From Planctomycetota bacterium (lineage in GTDB: Bacteria > Planctomycetota > Phycisphaerae > Tepidisphaerales > Tepidisphaeraceae): DNA of 5,573 bases. The stretch is taken from assembly GCA_029777755.1 (NCBI GenBank), contig JAKORQ010000381.1, forward strand, positions 1 through 5,573, given 5' to 3'. Shown here one piece after another: positions 4,987 to 5,573 of this stretch. How positions within the stretch are numbered: position 1 is the first letter of the stretch; each line of letters starts with the position of its first letter. Under the pieces are notes generated by a model, which saw only the letters and a list, made by a program, of their open reading frames with translations, was not told where the DNA came from and ran no database searches. The position numbers and the translations under genes are program-made.

Positions 4987-5573
4987 ATGGCCGTCAAAAT
5001 GCTTCAGTTTGACGCGGACGCCCGAAAGTCGTTGCTGGAAGGTGTCAGCAAGATGGCGAGAGCTGTCAAAGCTACGTTGGGCCCGCGCGGCCGAAATGCT
5101 GTCCTGGACAAGGGCTGGGGAGCCCCGACTGTGACCAAGGATGGCGTCTCGGTAGCTGAGGAGATCGAGTTAAAGGATAAGTTCGAGAACATCGGCGCTC
5201 GACTGGTCCGTGAGGCTGCCAGCAAGACCAGCGATGTCGCCGGCGATGGTACTACCACTGCGACCGTGCTCGCGGAAGCGATCTTTAAGGATGGTTACCG
5301 TGCCCTGGCGGCCGGTGCCGACGCGATGGCACTGGGCCGCGGCATCCGCAAGGCCGTTGACGCGGTCGTGGCTGACCTGAAGAAGCAGAGCCGCCCGATC
5401 GACGCCACCAAGAAGGACGACATCGCCAACGTGGCGAGCATCTCGGCCAACAATGATCGCGAGATCGGCGACATCATGGCCGACGCCTTCATGAAGGTCG
5501 GCAAGGATGGCGTGATCACCGTCGAGGAAGGCAAGAGCCTGGAGACCGAGGTGACGGTGGTCGAGGGCATGCA
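4987..5573 (+). CDS. groEL: Chaperonin GroEL (Hsp60), N-terminal part, runs off the window
   Basis: GroEL forms the double-ring ATP-driven folding chamber in the cytoplasm and works with GroES. The first 195 codons are present, with no stop before the window ends. Numbering matches E. coli GroEL through the nucleotide site: T30-L31-G32-P33, K51-D52 and D87-G88-T89-T90-T91 are all intact. Next come the equatorial segment with ISANND (ISANSD in E. coli) and GKDGVITVEEG, and the beginning of the intermediate/apical region with VVEGM. The start is clear: AAGGAG (4972-4977) lies nine bases before the ATG, and the protein begins MAVKMLQFDADARKSLLEGV. The N-terminus carries some less usual residues (W44, S55-V-A-E58). 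No groES lies in the 310 bases upstream, so this may be one of several groEL paralogues, common in planctomycetes and some other phyla. The intact ATP site argues that it is functional. Confidence 0.96.
   Translation, partial: MAVKMLQFDADARKSLLEGVSKMARAVKATLGPRGRNAVLDKGWGAPTVTKDGVSVAEEIELKDKFENIGARLVREAASKTSDVAGDGTTTATVLAEAIFKDGYRALAAGADAMALGRGIRKAVDAVVADLKKQSRPIDATKKDDIANVASISANNDREIGDIMADAFMKVGKDGVITVEEGKSLETEVTVVEGM

Overview
This looks like ordinary chromosomal DNA from a GC-rich, didermic bacterium, most likely of the Planctomycetota/PVC group (Phycisphaerae-like). That placement is an inference. It rests on a solitary nuoI outside any nuo operon, a groEL with no groES just upstream, and small lineage-type membrane and lipoproteins. 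I see no phage, transposon, CRISPR, rRNA or tRNA genes and no defence cassette, so I do not claim a new system here.

Left end (1-809): two genes diverge from a gap of only 28 bases. Leftward, from a TTG start at 154, runs the start of a membrane-anchored protein that resembles AsmA/YdbH-type envelope proteins and leaves the window. Rightward runs nuoI, the two-[4Fe-4S] subunit of respiratory complex I. A good sigma70-like promoter (148-176) places the nuoI transcription start at or next to its ATG, so the mRNA may be leaderless. A strong intrinsic terminator (781-809) closes nuoI as a single-gene unit.

Centre-left (810-1283): a 78-residue predicted lipoprotein has its own promoter (875-904) and a strong terminator (1248-1283). 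It is a self-contained one-gene unit of unknown function.

Centre (1284-4676): three rightward genes follow with no clear terminator between them. They are a 12-TM major facilitator transporter, a DUF4190-type two-helix membrane protein with a C-terminal NTF2-like domain, and a complete XerC/XerD-family tyrosine recombinase with all six catalytic residues. They may be partly co-transcribed, but their functions are not obviously linked.

Right end (4677-5573): a gap of about 310 bases contains several small hairpins, including two mutually exclusive ones, and no CIRCE element. It leads to groEL, which has a strong ribosome binding site and runs off the window after 195 codons.

The window joins unrelated housekeeping functions (respiration, envelope, chromosome-dimer resolution, protein folding). 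The most useful points for follow-up are the compact divergent promoter with a possibly leaderless nuoI, the small lipoprotein family, and the structured groEL leader.
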